Source of the DNA: Uloborus plumipes
Lineage: Eukaryota > Arthropoda > Arachnida > Araneae > Uloboridae
DNA: 64,000 bases
NCBI GenBank assembly: GCA_038373865.1
Contig: JAXGGA010001680.1
Span: forward strand, 62,001 to 126,000
Direction: 5' to 3'
Positions 1-13,800 of the stretch are shown here, in pieces (within the stretch, counting starts at the first letter, position 1; every line of letters starts with the position of its first letter). The position numbers and the translations under genes were made by a program. The notes below the pieces were generated by a model. The model worked only from the letters and a program-made list of their open reading frames with translations. It had not been told where the DNA came from and did no database searches.

Positions 1-9
1 ATAAACTCT

Positions 10-155
10 ACATTGGGTGTTTTGGGGGGTTGAAATGAAAAAAAAAAAAAAATGCCGTGAAACAGTAAATGTGAACACCCTAATCAGAGGACAAATATGG
101 CATTTTCCTGATGTTTTCTCTGTGGAAAGGTGTAGAAGAAAGCGACTACCACTAA
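10..155. repeat. Dispersed repeat, copy 1
   Basis: This stretch matches 24425-24555 in the same orientation (shared TTTTGGGGNGTTGAAA, GTGAACACCC, and the GTGTNGAAGNAAG region). No terminal repeats are visible. It lies in intronic or 5'-flanking sequence of the p25-alpha-like gene. Nothing coding is recognised in 156-464. Confidence 0.5.
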
Positions 156-1280
156 CTCAGATAAGAAAAGTTAAAAAAGCTTATCCTTTCAAAGAAATCA
201 GAGGGCTTTCGTTCACAGGATGGGGGGGGGGGGGAGTAACTCACTGGTCAATACTCATTGATGTCACTAACAAATTGAAAATTTTCCGCATTGAAAAAGG
301 AGTTCAGTATAATCTCGAAGGAAAGGAAAACGCAAAATTTTTGCATTTTACTTGAAGGAAGTTTTGGTTTCCAAAGTTGCTGTGTAATTATATTCAAAAA
401 ACCTAGAAATGGTAATTACTCTGATAAAGTTAATTTTTGTGCAGTTTTCTGTGTAGGTTAACACTAGAGCCGCTATACAGGCCGTCTATACCGTCTATAG
501 TTATACTCGGTTACTCGAAAATAGGCGTACGAATTTTGAAAATTTTTCATCGTCTCCATAGAAACCACACAAAAGACAACTGTTTCACTCTTTTTTTATA
601 CACTGCTGTTGAGGCATTTCATTTATTTTATGTTTATCGAATTAGGCTTACGTTTTTATTTATGTCCTCGTATCTCAATTATTTTTAAACGTTTTCTAAC
701 AAATCTAGTGCTGAATAGTTTGTTTTAGCAAGACTTGCTATCATGAGTCTCCTTTACATAAATACTTCAAAAAGTATTCTATTAACGTTGATTGAATAAT
801 AGTTTACGCACAAAACAAGTTTAATCGTTTGCATTTAACCATTCTTGCAAAAGCTAAGTAGAAGAAAAGTCCTCAGTGCCGTAACTATGAAAACCACAAG
901 GGAAAAGTGCGGTGCTACATATTTGTTTGTATGTTTGTTCCTTGGACAGATCCACAGTTTTGTCGGATTTTCATCAAACTTGGCACAGAGGTTCCTTGAT
1001 GCTCTAGATTTTACATAGGTTGGGTTTTAAAATTTTAAAAAAATTCAAATATCTCAAAATTCAAATTTTTGTCTCAAAATGGCCATTTTCTTTCTATTTT
1101 GAATAGATAGAGTAATAGAGACAAGCCTTTAAGCATACAATATGATAAAATTTAACACATTTAAATAGGAGTATTTTCCAACAAAGATTACGATTAACAA
1201 TGAATTATCAATTTAAAGCTCACCTATTTCATTTTTGCATGAAATAAATTAAAAACAATTATAATGGAGCTATAATTAGC

Positions 1281-1307
1281 ACCGGGCAACGCCGGGTAAT
1301 AAGCTAG
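1281..1307 (+). mobile_element. Helitron-like 3' terminus
   Basis: A GC-rich CCGGGCAACGCCGGG hairpin-like stretch is followed about ten bases later by CTAG and then T. This is the form of Helitron 3' ends (hairpin, CTRR, host T). The element body would be roughly 885-1307, which includes a GTTTGTTTGTATGTTTGTTC tract. The 5' TC end was not located. Confidence 0.4.
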
Positions 1308-1310
1308 TTC

Positions 1311-1572
1311 TACCATATAGACGAGCTGACGAATCAGATTTAGTTTGACCACTTTGGATTCAGTTCGCATTTGATTGGTTTTTCCTGGCGAGTTATCGCG
1401 TTTTGGTAATCTTCGCCGCAAGCAATTATTAGTTGTACGTGAATTAGGCAATGTCCCGAAAGTTTGTTCTGGTAGCCCTAACCCCGCAACAATTAAAAGT
1501 AGAAGTAAATAAATTGCATCCAAAGTGATCACACTTAAGGTGATGCATCGGCCTATCTATATAGCGGCTCTA
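1311..1572 (-). repeat. hAT-like MITE, diverged copy
   Basis: The right end GATGCATCGGCC...TATATAGCGGCTCTA and the interior (GCGTTTTGGTAA, AGCAATTATTAG, GTCCCGAAAG) match the family clustered at 44060-46840. The left end is abraded. A second, isolated end of the family (TAGAGCCGCTATA) is at 465-477. No clear 8-bp duplication flanks this old copy. Confidence 0.6.
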
Positions 1573-1609
1573 GTTCACATAACAACTTTTTAAATGTTTG
1601 AAATTCCAG

Positions 1610-1875
1610 AGATCTGTGACTGAAAGTACAGGAGGCTCGGCTGGTGCGAAGTTTGGCTTTAAAACTAGAGTGACTGGTGGTGCTATGAAGGGCGTAACCG
1701 GTGGATTGGGAAAAGTTTTTGGAGGAATCGCCAACATGGGAGGGTCCTCCCGTAAAAAACAGGAGGCGATAACCCTCGATTGCATCAACTGTTGGTTCCA
1801 GCAGGTTGGACTTTTTGGAAAAGATACTGCTATTACAGCTCAAGACACTGAGAAGGCATTTGAAAAATTCAACAA
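1610..1875 (+). CDS. Exon A1, module 1 linker and first half of p25-alpha-like domain
   Basis: The exon is 266 bases, entered in phase 0 after a CAG acceptor, and ends AAC AA before the donor GTTAGTATAT. It encodes a Gly-rich linker, then residues resembling ITLDCINCWFQQVG and FEKFN. It is the first coding exon visible. The sequence before it, from about 465 to 1580, is mostly transposon-derived, so the preceding exon is off the window. The polypyrimidine tract of its acceptor is weak. Confidence 0.8.
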
Positions 1876-4800
1876 GTTAGTATATGGTAGTAAGTTACCG
1901 CCCTTAAGCCAGGGCGAAGGCAGAGCTACGTGAAATTCACTGCCAGCTTGGCTATGTCATCCAGACCAACGCCTCCTAAATACTAAATGCCTGCAACTTT
2001 CTGGTTTTTAGCACAGAGCAAAATTTCGTCTTTGGTTCACGATACACTGGCATGTACCGCAGTTCTTCGAGAAAGAGAAATCAACGATTAGTTCATTTCT
2101 AAATTTAAATTTAAAAATCAACCAATCAAAAAATTTAATTCGAATATTGTTTGGATCCATCGCCAATAACTGCAAAATGCCCTTGGTTCACGATACACTG
2201 CCATCTAGCGGAGTTCTTCGAGAAATTAACGATTGAGTCATTTCTGAATTTAAATTTAAAAATTAACCAATCAAAAAATAACGAAGGCATTATCGGATTG
2301 CCGCAAGGTGGCGCTTAACGTGGAATCAACGACAGCTGTAACAAAGCAAATGTACTAGGCATTTAGTACTTAGGAGGCGTTGTCCAGACACTGCCAGTTT
2401 CATACTCATTGGAAACCATCAATCTGGCTTAGACAGTAACCGAGCTCCAGGCAGAAATGCTCTTAAAGAAGCTAAGAATGTTAAGCAACCGGGTAGATAA
2501 CTTAAAAATAGTACACCAGCGACTTAAAATGCTAATAAATATCTCACTGGTGTGCTACTTCTACTTTAGCTACTTTGGCATTCTTACCTTCTTTAACAGG
2601 ATTTCTGCCTCTAGCTTGGTTACTGTCTAAGTCAGACTGATGGTTCCTAATGAGGATAACGCCGCAATATCTGGATGACACGTGCAAGATGGCAGAGTTA
2701 TTTCAAGTCAGTATATAGTAGTTTATTTCTCTGCATGAATTTATCTACACATTGTACAAATAAAGTCCATCAAATATTGAAGTCATTCTTACTCCTGTTT
2801 GTAAAATACCAGCTTTTAAGTAGGATAAAATTATTCAAATTTTTTGAATCATATTTATTTTAAGATTTAAATTTTTTTAACTTATTGAAAAGTATTTAAC
2901 TAAAAAAAGGAACTATCTCTTTTTAATTACCTTTTTTCAGTATTTCAAGAACTTTGATTGTAAAATAACGACCCCAAGCCCAAGCAGTATGTCCACCTAC
3001 ATTTAGCTAAATAGGCTGAACACGAAGTCAAGCATCTTTGAAGAGTAATTCAATACGAGAAAAATATTTTACACAAAAGGAATGAGCTACTCAGAAGATA
3101 AATAATAACTAGTAGAAATTACTTTCCATTTTACATTTTTATTGCAGTTTATTCAAAATTGCGTTTGACAACAGATAGACTATTAAGGCTCCTGCATCAT
3201 AAAAATCAACGAAGCCAATGAATCATAATCTTTCAGTGTATAATATACTGATATTTTTTTATTACAAGTATTGACCCTAATTTTACTTTCCAACAGACCT
3301 AGCATAGAAATAGAAGAGTTCCAGGAGCTCGTCGAGGATGTTGCAAAGGAGGCGAACATCCCAGAAGACGTTATTGCTGCTAAGCTGGAAAAAGTTGATT
3401 TATCTGAAGTGCAAGAAAAAGCTGTAAGCATTGAGCTTTCTTTGTGAATCAACATTTTTAAAGCTGAAAGTACTGGGCTGGAGTTAATTTTAAAAACCAG
3501 TCACCTACTTTAAAAGATTCCATACATAAAAACTACCCAAACTTAGTGTTCGTAACAAAAACTTCTACTAGAACGCGCGTCGCAAAAGATTACAGACAGC
3601 CATTTCTTCTGATTTAAGAGCCAACTTATTGGGTAAGAAGTACGAAATAAATTATGATAATTTTTAGTACCAAAAAATGAAAATACAAAGACCGTCAACT
3701 GGCGTAACTTTAGACGTTGCGGGTAACTTAGGCCCAACAAACGGAAGGACATTATCTATACTGTATGAGATATACCAGAGTGATTATATATTATCCATTC
3801 GCTTCTGAAGCCTAATAGGTTGTAACACTGACATGGCCCTATCATTATTGGCAGTACTGATTGACTTTTCATTTATTGGGTCAATGGTACACTATAAAAA
3901 ACGCGAAAGTGACCCATGTTGACGACACCTAAGCAACTTTCTACAGTCATAGATTGAATGTGAAAAGCGTACAGTTAGAAAACTACGTAGAAATATAATA
4001 TTAAAACTAATTTAAAACTATTGCAATGACACTATGTCCAGTTAAGAAGACAAGTAGCTATATGAATTACAGGTGGCGAGCTATCTACTCTCAGATTGAA
4101 CAGCTATTTTAAAAATACCTATCTTCAATTAGAGCCACACACATTCGCAGTGATCATAGAAGATATAAAGTTTGTGCACAGAATAGGAGAGGTTTAAACT
4201 TTAATGCACATCAGCGTAAGTGGAATCGGCAGTAGTGAACTCATCGAATCAAAACTACAGCTAAGAAACCGATGGCAATCATGTCAACTATAGAGAAAGT
4301 TTCAGAGCGACTAATACTAATGAATTGAAGGGCTTGGAGGAAGAAGAGGTTATGTTACATTTTTAAAAATGAATACTCTGGACAATGGTAATTAATGGAT
4401 ACAGGTAAGCAAATAAAACTTGGTACACTAAACACGAAGATGTCATTAGATAATTTTCATACGCTCATTAACGACAAAACCAGAAAACAAAAAAGCTCAA
4501 CATCTGCAACAATAAAACTTTGAAGTTCAATTACTCGCATTTTCTATTTTGTTACATAAGTCCTTCATCTCCCAAGCCCTTCAATTTAGAGATGAGAGAG
4601 AGAAATGTAAATCGAGGAGAAAACATTTTGCTTTTTGTTCTAGTCTTATGCTAGTAAAGAGTAAAATCATGTTCTTATCACTATAAACGCAGACCCTTTC
4701 CCACATTGAAAAAAAAGTTTTTTTTTTCGGTTACTCAGTAGTGTATATTAGGACAATTTTCGCATTTTTGTTTCATTACGGCCTTAATACCCGTAGCCCG

Positions 4801-7800
4801 TAGGTACTAGTTGCCTTTGAAAAGTACAGCAAGTTTGGAAGCTACCTTGGGTAAAATAATTTTTTTCTCAATCTTCATCCATACATAAGCCAAAAACCTT
4901 ACAAAAATTTGTCTTTTCAGAAAACTATGACTGGCGGTGCAGGAGGCACTGCCGAAGCTAAAGTGGGAATTGAAACTGGAGTTGCTACTGGTGCCGTGAA
5001 AGGCGCAGCCGGCGGGATGGGGAAAGCTTTTGGAGCCATTGCCAAAATGGGAGGATCTGTTCAAATAAAGGATGGGAAAATAACTCTTGAAGTCGTCAAC
5101 TGTTGGTTCAAACAAGTTGGAGTGATTGGAAAGGACTCGGATGTTACTACAGAAGACACGAAGACGGAATTCGATAAATTCAACAAGTCAGTATATATTT
5201 CTAATAAAATTATCACAGTAGTGTGGTACACGTGTATTTTCTGGAAATATAGTGGCAATTTTCAGGTAATGCAGAACAAGAAACTGTTCACAAAATATCA
5301 TACGAAGCGAAATTATTTTTATTTATGTTTAAGTTTCTGGACTTTCCGAAAACTTAAGTACCGTAAAGTCGGGTTACTTGGACCCACAAGGAGGTTACTT
5401 GAGCCCACAGTAAAATGATAAAATCTGGGTTTGGTACTAGCATTAGAGACTGCAGAGTGCTTCTACCTAGAGGAGAAACGAGGAACTACGTGCAAGTCTT
5501 CAACTAATAAGTACCAAACCTAGATTTTATCATTTTACTGCAATGGGCTCAAGTAACCCCTTAGGGTCCAAGTAACCCAACTTTACGGTATAATAAGGGT
5601 ATAGATTTTTGCATGCGGTACTTCTTCACATGGCACTTGTTTCCGTTCATGAAATTAAACATTATTGATTCGATAAGATTTGATTTTTTTTATTTAGTCT
5701 TTGCCCATGTCATTGAAATAACTGACACTGAGTTTTTTTTTCATAGAGAAAGCATAACACTTAACGAGTTTCACCAGCTCTTGGAAAACATTGCAAAGAA
5801 GGTGGACATGTCAAAGGATGATCTTGTTACAAAACTGGAAAAAGCAGATTTATCAAGAGTGCGAGAAATAGTCGTAAGTACTGAAATTTCTCTATATCCT
5901 AAAAACTTTAATACATTATGTAATTAATTTCTAGAACAACTCTGTTTCTAGCCTTGAAAGTACTGAGTACTGCTTAATGGAGCAGAAAGTAGGTAGAAAG
6001 TTAAATCTCTAAAGCTCCGTTTTTATAAATGTTATAATGATGTGTACATAGCATCCGAGGTTGTTTTTATTCTTTCTCTACGATTTCTCAGAAAAGTGTA
6101 AGATCCAATTGAAAAGTTACTACATAGAGCATAAAGTAAAAACCAAATTTGTATATTAAGTTGTAAAAGTGTTTGGCAAGGTTCCCTAGTGATAACAAGG
6201 TTGCCAGTATTTTTTATCAAATTAATATTCGATGACTTTTTGGAAAGAACATGATTCATTTGTTAATAAAATTAATTATACCGTAAAATGGGGTGAATTG
6301 GTACACTTTTCAGCTTGTATTGTAAAAAAAGTAGTTAAAATTTTTTTTTCAATTTGATTTTTTGGGTAAAAACTTAGGTCTTGCTTTGATTTTGATATTC
6401 CAAGCAAAGACAAAACATGTTGAACCGTTATTATGTATATATAAAGGAATTTAGGGGTGTCTCGAATCACCCCGCTGATACGGGTCAATCGGAGCACGTG
6501 TTAAAATTTTTATTTTCTTCAATTTAACCTGTAATAGGTTTCACAAACATGAGTAATATGGATGGATAGAATAAGAACAGATAGTTACTGTCAAACAAAA
6601 GTTTATTTCTACAACAGTAAACGTTTATGATTTGTCAAAATTTAAAACAATTTTGAATTTATGAAAAATTAATTTTTCATAAATTCAATTTTTCATAAAT
6701 TCTAAAATTAATTTTAAGAAATGCTTTTGAATTGAAATAAAAAAATTTACAAATATGTCCACAAATATGCTTTTGTCCTTAAAACTAGCATTTGTGGCTT
6801 GGCTTAAGTTTTTATAACTTCTTCTGGGATGAACGCTGCCTCTTCTTTAGTTTCGTGAAATGTCTGGGTTTCGGGGATTGATTGTCCTGTAAGATTTTCC
6901 CACTTATTCATCACTGTCTGTGTGCTGGACTTTTACTACGTAGAATATATATGACTTCTAAGTAAAAAGAAGTCTCCTGGAGCAAAAATCTTTTGAAATC
7001 TGCAATGTTCTGTCATTCTAAGAGCTAGTTGCTCACGCGAAGGAACAAACAGCAATAAATCCTTGTCCTTGTCTTGACTAAAAGAATTGGGATTAGAATC
7101 TTGATTTTGCAAACAGTTTCCTTGAAATAAGTTTGAGTTGGAACAGCATAACAAGGTGTTACAATTCACTCAGGTGTTCCATTTCCGCAAATCCTTATCC
7201 TATGACATTATGAAGAATTTTTCGTTTTTATGACACAATTAAAATATGTTGTCTCGTCTAATGTGGTACTCTGTTGTTCATATATATGCATAATTAAAAA
7301 ATACTATTCTTACCAGGAAAGTACTCGACTTAAGTAATAATGAAAAAAGTTAAAAATGGTACCATTCGAAAGAGCATACTGAAACATGTTTTTGACCCAA
7401 AGATCAAGTGCCCTCGTCCCCTCGTTTTCGAGATAAGGGATCTTAAAGTCGGCCGAAAAGTAGCCAAATTTGAAGACTTGGCAAGAAATTGAAGCTACCT
7501 CCCAATTCTCCCTTCCGCTGCCTTCTCGGCATCGCATCGTTTCCATGTTTGGTCATTTGCAAAGAAAGTAAAAGATGTTTTACGTTAACTACGTGTATGA
7601 GTCAAGATAAAGAATGCTGGTCAAAACTGATGTGGAAAGCAGAGTGCTTTATCCAGAGGAGCAAAAACATTGCAAAGAAGTTAAAGTGTTATCTTTTTAC
7701 GCATGATAACAATACATTTTAAAATTTTAGTTATTTTAAGTTTCTTTACTGAACTAAGTTATATGTGTTAATTATTATACGTTAAAATATATTGCACGTG

Positions 7801-10800
7801 TTTCTAAATGAATAATTCAGGATAATTAAATAAGTATGAAGAGCAGCTAATATAAGCTTATGTACAAAAAATGAAATAAATAGTCTTTGAGGTAGAAATT
7901 AAATTGTCATGGATTATGATATCAGTTCTCATTTCAAAAAAAAAAAAAAATCGATACAAGAAGTTTCACTATCTGCTCACTCTTAGCAAAAACATTTATT
8001 TTTTTAAATTGAAATCGAGAAAAAATAAATAGAAATTTTAAAAAGAAAACGAATAGTAAATATCAATAACTGCAAAATTATATCCATGTCGGAAATTACA
8101 TCAAGGGTAGAGGGAAATAGTTATTTCCATTCTTAAAATATACTAATAGAGTCGACATTCATTGTAAAAACCCACGTCGTTCGAACAAAATTGGTCACTG
8201 TAGCGAAAAGTCTCTGTAACGTAAATGTACAACATATTGCATGTTAATTTCGTATTGTTTAAAAACACTAGAATAACTTTTACTAGTTCTGCTTTATGTT
8301 CAACAGGTAGGAAAAGACTAACAAAATTGTAAATCTATGCAAGTTTTAGCTTAATTTTCTGTAAAAGTAGAAAATAGGTGAAAAAAATCATGAAAGAAGA
8401 TCTGAAGCATTGGAAAAAAAACACGCTCAAAACAATTGAGTCGAAAAAGCACAACTTAATAAAAATAATAAAATACAGAGAAATTTAAAGTAGGAAAGTT
8501 GGGTTTTGAGCTGCGGAAACTGTTCCTGTCAGTCTGTGTATTGGCCAGTTCTTCTGCCCACCCCCCGGCAATAACTTGTGAGTGCATAGTTCGATTCGAT
8601 TTTTTTTTTTTTTTTTGAGCGAAAGATTTCAGTGAGGACAATGCACTCCCATATTCGACTTTTTGATTTGAACAATATATCCATTTCGAATATCCGTTTT
8701 TTTTTCGTCCTCCTTTATAACTTTTGAGGGAACAAGTCCGATTCGAGCAAACAATTTTTTCTTTCGAAATATCTCAGAGAAAACACCTCATTCCTGTTTG
8801 ATTGTTTTATTTGAACGCATTTTCACTAAATTTTTAGCAGGTCAAAAAAAAAATTGCCCCCCACCCCCCCGAGCCTAGTCCCTAATAACTTTGCTTGAAC
8901 AGTCTTATTTGAGCACTTTTTTTTTTGAAAGACCATTCCTACATACCCAGTAATAGGGTTTGCTCGACCCTAAGTTCTGGTTCAAAATTAAGACCAGAGC
9001 GCTCTTCAGGGCCCTATCCCGGTTAAATCACGAAGCTGTGGTAGGTACGGGGGACCCTGGAGTATGAAATGAAAAAAAAAGGTGACAAAATACTCAAGGG
9101 AACTTACCTTAAATTATAGGGGACCCACCAACAGAAAAGTGGTTTGAAAAAATTTATATTTGCAATTTTTACAATTAAAAAACCCAAACATCACCCCGTC
9201 CCCATGCTACAGAATTGTGCGAACACTTAAAAAAATGACGAAAACAGAAAAACAGGAGGTTCAGTTGTCTCCTGGGACCCTTAAACAAGGGACCTGTTTT
9301 AATCGCAAATAATAAGACAAAATTTACTTTTGATGTTGTTTAAAATTGTTTTTCCTCCTTAAAAAGCTCTCTGCTTTCCATGTCATAGGCTTGATAGTAG
9401 CTTTTGGCTTAAACACGCACAGGTAAAGTAAAATACTATTGTAAAGCCGTCTTCCACAAGCTTTGCAGATGACCAAAAATGGAAATTAGGATTCCTGCTA
9501 GACGCAAATAGTGTAATCGCGCCGCAGCTTCCAGTTTCATTATAACTCGCTAAAATTGGCGAATTTTCAAAAAAAAAAAAAAAAAAAAAATCAGCTGACT
9601 TTAGGATCTTATATTTCGATAACGGGGGCGCGAGGGCAAAAACGCATGCTTCCAGAAACATGTTTTACAATACTCTTTCAATTGGTACTCATTAAAAAAA
9701 AATTCATTATTCCATGATCGGGTACTTTCCTGGTTAGATTTGAAGTATGAAGGGGTATGTACGCCAATACAAAGTTTTGTAGACCATGAAAACTTGAGGT
9801 TTTTTAGCGTCCCGCTTGCAGCCTTGCACAGAAGCCAATAGTGTTTGCCAGAATGACAAAAATAGTTTTCCCCTACGTCTTATAATAATATTACCTTCCT
9901 AAAAAATTTAACTGCCAAAAATACCCAACGATATATTTATGAAGAATTTCTTTGTATGAACAGGAAGTTTTGTTCCGAATCACCGAGCTGTTCCTATACA
10001 CCCCGTTTTATGGTACCCAACTTCAAAGAACTATTTTTAGAGAACTTGAAAAGTAACGGTTGTCGTTGCGCGCCAGGCCACAACCTTTTTTCAGCCAGGT
10101 GTAAACTGTTGCAATATGTTGGTATTTCTACGTTCATGAAAGTTATGCATTATTTATACATCAAACTATTAAACTAAAGCTATTTTTTTCTGAACATGAT
10201 AAACTAAGGTTGCTTATGTAAAATTTTCATCATATACGACTTGCCAGCTGTTAAAGATAAGTTCAAATGAAAGTACAGGACCGTCATTTCGAATTTTTCC
10301 AGGGGCGGGACAAAAGGGTGTATACACAATGTAAATTTGCCAAAAAAAAAAAAAAAGGCAAAGACTACGCCTACTTACATGCAAATACATTGATTTACAA
10401 AAATCAGGGGGCCCCCTGAACTCCAAAATGACGGGCCTGAGAAAGAAAGTGGTTTACATCATGTGCTCAACAAGGATAGTGATAGTTTGTTGCATGGAGT
10501 TTTAAAGCCAAAATGCAAAATATTTCCGCTTTGAGAAAGGTATACCTTGCTACCTTAAAAGACATGCTTGCAAAACTTCTGCTCTACTGATTAAACAATG
10601 CTCAGTATTTTTATTCACTGCAATGATTTAAAAAAAACTAGAAAGTTTTGAGGTTACTTTAGTAGGGTGAAGTGGGGTAATTGCGTACTTGGGGCAAATG
10701 TGTACTCATTTGAAAAAAGGAGGAAAAACTGAAGCTAGCTGCTATCTAGTGGCACCATTTGGAAGCCTGTAGGTTAGTGATCACTTCTCAGATGGCTGCA

Positions 10801-13800
10801 CCTATGTCCAGATAATAAGGCTTTATCAATCTGCCTCCATTTCGTCAGGTGTTTTTTTCGTTGTGAATCACATTTCGTGGACTTTTGTTTACAGTGCTGC
10901 AGGATCACCATTTTCAGCTAAATTTGATTAGTTCTTGGATAAATCACTTGAAGGTAAGTTGTTTTCCTCATTAATGGCTGCAAAATAGTTGAATTAATGT
11001 TTACCTATACATACTGTTGGGGTATACATTTACCCCGGTTTGTTTTCAGTCACGGGGTAAATGTGTACTTTTTCCTGGGGCAAATGTGTACTACAGTAAA
11101 CATTTACCCTAAGCAAAATTTACATAGAATACACATTCACCCACTCCTTATTAGACTTTTACAATCTTATTAGGGCGTATATTTTTGTTCCCAAATGTTT
11201 GATTGACCTCCTCACAATAAATTAATTGTAAAAAATGGAGAAAACACTTTCGTTTACCCTCACTCTGAAGATATTAGCAAAATCGATGGCAATGCTATTG
11301 TCACCAAGCTTCCAGAGCCATCTGAGGGAAAAAGAGGTGTTTTGATATTCCCAGCTAAATTTTCCTCCTACAACATGGGTTAGCAGAGTTGCTGAAGGTC
11401 TCACTCAAATTTGCTATTCTCATTTTGGCCAGGACTCGCCACTATAATTCCTTTTTTTTTTACATTCCAAGATACACATTTTGGCATGTTCTTTTCAATT
11501 TTGCTATTAAAGACGTTTTTTCCCCTTTAATCCTATGCTTTGTACTTTGTTTTCACCTTTGTAAACTGTACCAATTAAGAGAGGACAGAAGGTGGGCAAC
11601 AAAAAAGTGCATAGCTTCCGCTGGAGAATTCGGAAATAAAAAAATCATACACAGAATTTTTTGTCCTTAACTGCTCTTTTGTACTTATTTGGCCCAACAG
11701 CAAAACAACTGAATTGTATAGGATTTTCATGCGGCGTACACATTTGCCCCAACTTGTGGGGCAAATGTGTACTTCAGAGATGGTTTTAAAAACATAGCAA
11801 TACAACCATGAAAAAAATAGTTTTTTTAAAATTCTTTGGGTGATTTGTAATCTAGAGAAACGCCGATAAAAGATGATATAAAAAAAATAAAATTCTGAAT
11901 ACCCCCCTCTCCACCAGAGACTTAAGAAGTTGAATTTCGTCAAAACAGGTACACAATTACCCCACTTCACCCTACACCACAATTTTCTTCCACACGTAAA
12001 ACAAAACATCTCTAAACATTTCAAATTTTCAGAAAGCTACAGTTGGTGTTGCAGGAGGCATAGCTGATGCAAGAGTTGGAGCTGAAATTGGAGCTACCAC
12101 TGGTGCCGTGAAAGGTGCTGCAAGCGGATTGGAAAAGGCTTTTGGAGCCATCGCTGACATGGGAGGGCCTACTCAAGCAAAGGATGGGGAAATCTCACTG
12201 GACAACATCAATGCATGGTTCAAACAAGCTGGAGTGATTGGGAGGGACTCTGCAATTACTGTCCAAGACACTGTGGAGGAATTTGAAAAATTCTCCAAGT
12301 CTGTATATGTTTTACTTTGTCATACACTAAACATTTTGTGTGACCTTACTCCATAAATACGGTGGCAGCAGTGCTGCCTCCGTATCCTCAATTTTCTTTT
12401 TAATTCTTATTGGGCTACTTTACGGACTTTACATTTTCCGGACATAGTCTATTAACCGGTATATTGCCATGCTAAGCACAAAAGTGGTATATGGAGAGAA
12501 TCACAAACTGAGATATTGTTGTTTAAAGTTTTGGCGTCTCCATGTATTTGATTCAGGAGATACTTAAAAAAAAATTTTTTTTAAATATTTCCCTTTCTCA
12601 AATGACCATAAAACATTGCATTTAGAAAATGTACGTCACCAAGAGCCACCTGGTGGCCATTACTCAATTTTGTTAAAAAGTGCAGATACGACTTTTATGC
12701 TTAGCACGGCAGTATATGTATTCATTCTTTTGTGTGACACCATTACCGAAGGATGTCATTACCAAGAGATATTAGTCACCCAGTTTCCAGATCAGATGGA
12801 GGCACCTGTTCTTCCTTTTAGCGAGTCTGCACTAAAAATAATCGAAAAAAATATGGGAAGAGTACTCAAAGACTAAAAATTACTCGAGGGATTTCTTGCA
12901 GTTAGGTTTAAGCCAGCACCTTTAGAAGTAATGTACCAACCTGTTACCACTATAACATTTTTCTGCGAGGTTTTTGGTAAACGAGTACATATATTTGCTT
13001 ATTAATTACTGTTCGACTATGTTTTCCATCGAAAGGTGTAAAGCGTTAGGCTTAGACGCGATTCTATCTAAAATAGTCTAGCACGGAAATAGAAAATATA
13101 GAAGAGGGTGATTTTTATATGCGTGTTTTCTTCATTTATATGCTACTCTGGTTTGAATTTGGGAAAATGGCCTTCAGCAAACCATTATATGCATGTTCAT
13201 ATTAAGAAAGGAAAAGGTAAATGTGAGCTCGCAATAGCCAAGCTGAATGCTACGAAACGAGTGGCTAGTCTGTGGGTGTGGGGGGGGGGATGTATTGAAA
13301 CTAAAATACTTGATATAATAAACTAAATTAAATATATAGCTAAACTAAAATGCTACATATAATGGGATTTATAGTCGTGTGAATAACATCTATTGACCGT
13401 TTTTTCTGCGTAGCACAAGAATGTATCTTTTTTTTTTTTTTTACAAAAATCAAAACATTAAATTTTAAGAAAATGATTTTATATTTAAGCACCTTTACTC
13501 TGTGACAGTTAAATTACTTATTTTTGACAGTATTATAATTCTTATTGAAAAATACTAGTTCAAAATTAATTTTAATGTAGACCCAGCATAGCAATAGATG
13601 AGTTCTACCAGCTTTTGGAGGATATTGCAAAGAAGGAAAACATATCAAAGGACGATCTTGTGGCTAAACTAGAAAAAGCTGATTTATCCAAAGTTCAAGA
13701 AGAATCCGTAAGTTTTTTTACCTACACTAAAAAACTAAAAATTATTTTTATTATTTAAAAATTAACGTGCTAGAAGTTGTGAAAAGATGTCTGTGGCTGT

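Larger units (their letters stand above)
6284..10013. mobile_element. Possible mariner-like non-autonomous element, TA flanked
   Basis: The left end TA-CCGTAAAATGGGGTG and the right end CACCCCGTTTTATGG-TA are imperfect inverted repeats. GAATCACC motifs recur inside both ends (about 6464 and 9968). The 3.7-kb span has no transposase ORF and holds other repeats, so the two ends may belong to separate copies. It lies in the B2-A3 intron. Confidence 0.35.

Noticed and set aside
17..355. A 112-codon ORF at the left edge
   Set aside because: It starts in an A run, crosses a G run, and its first half is a dispersed repeat also found at 24425. No domain is visible.
5187..5418. Read-through extension of exon A2 as a single-exon 169-codon gene
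   Set aside because: The similarity to the other modules stops exactly at the GT donor, and the next exon fits in phase. The extension runs into a MITE.
11575..12024. A 149-codon minus-strand ORF
   Set aside because: It lies across the end of a TIR element and intron, with no motif, and is Phe/Leu/Cys-rich as expected from AT-rich noise.
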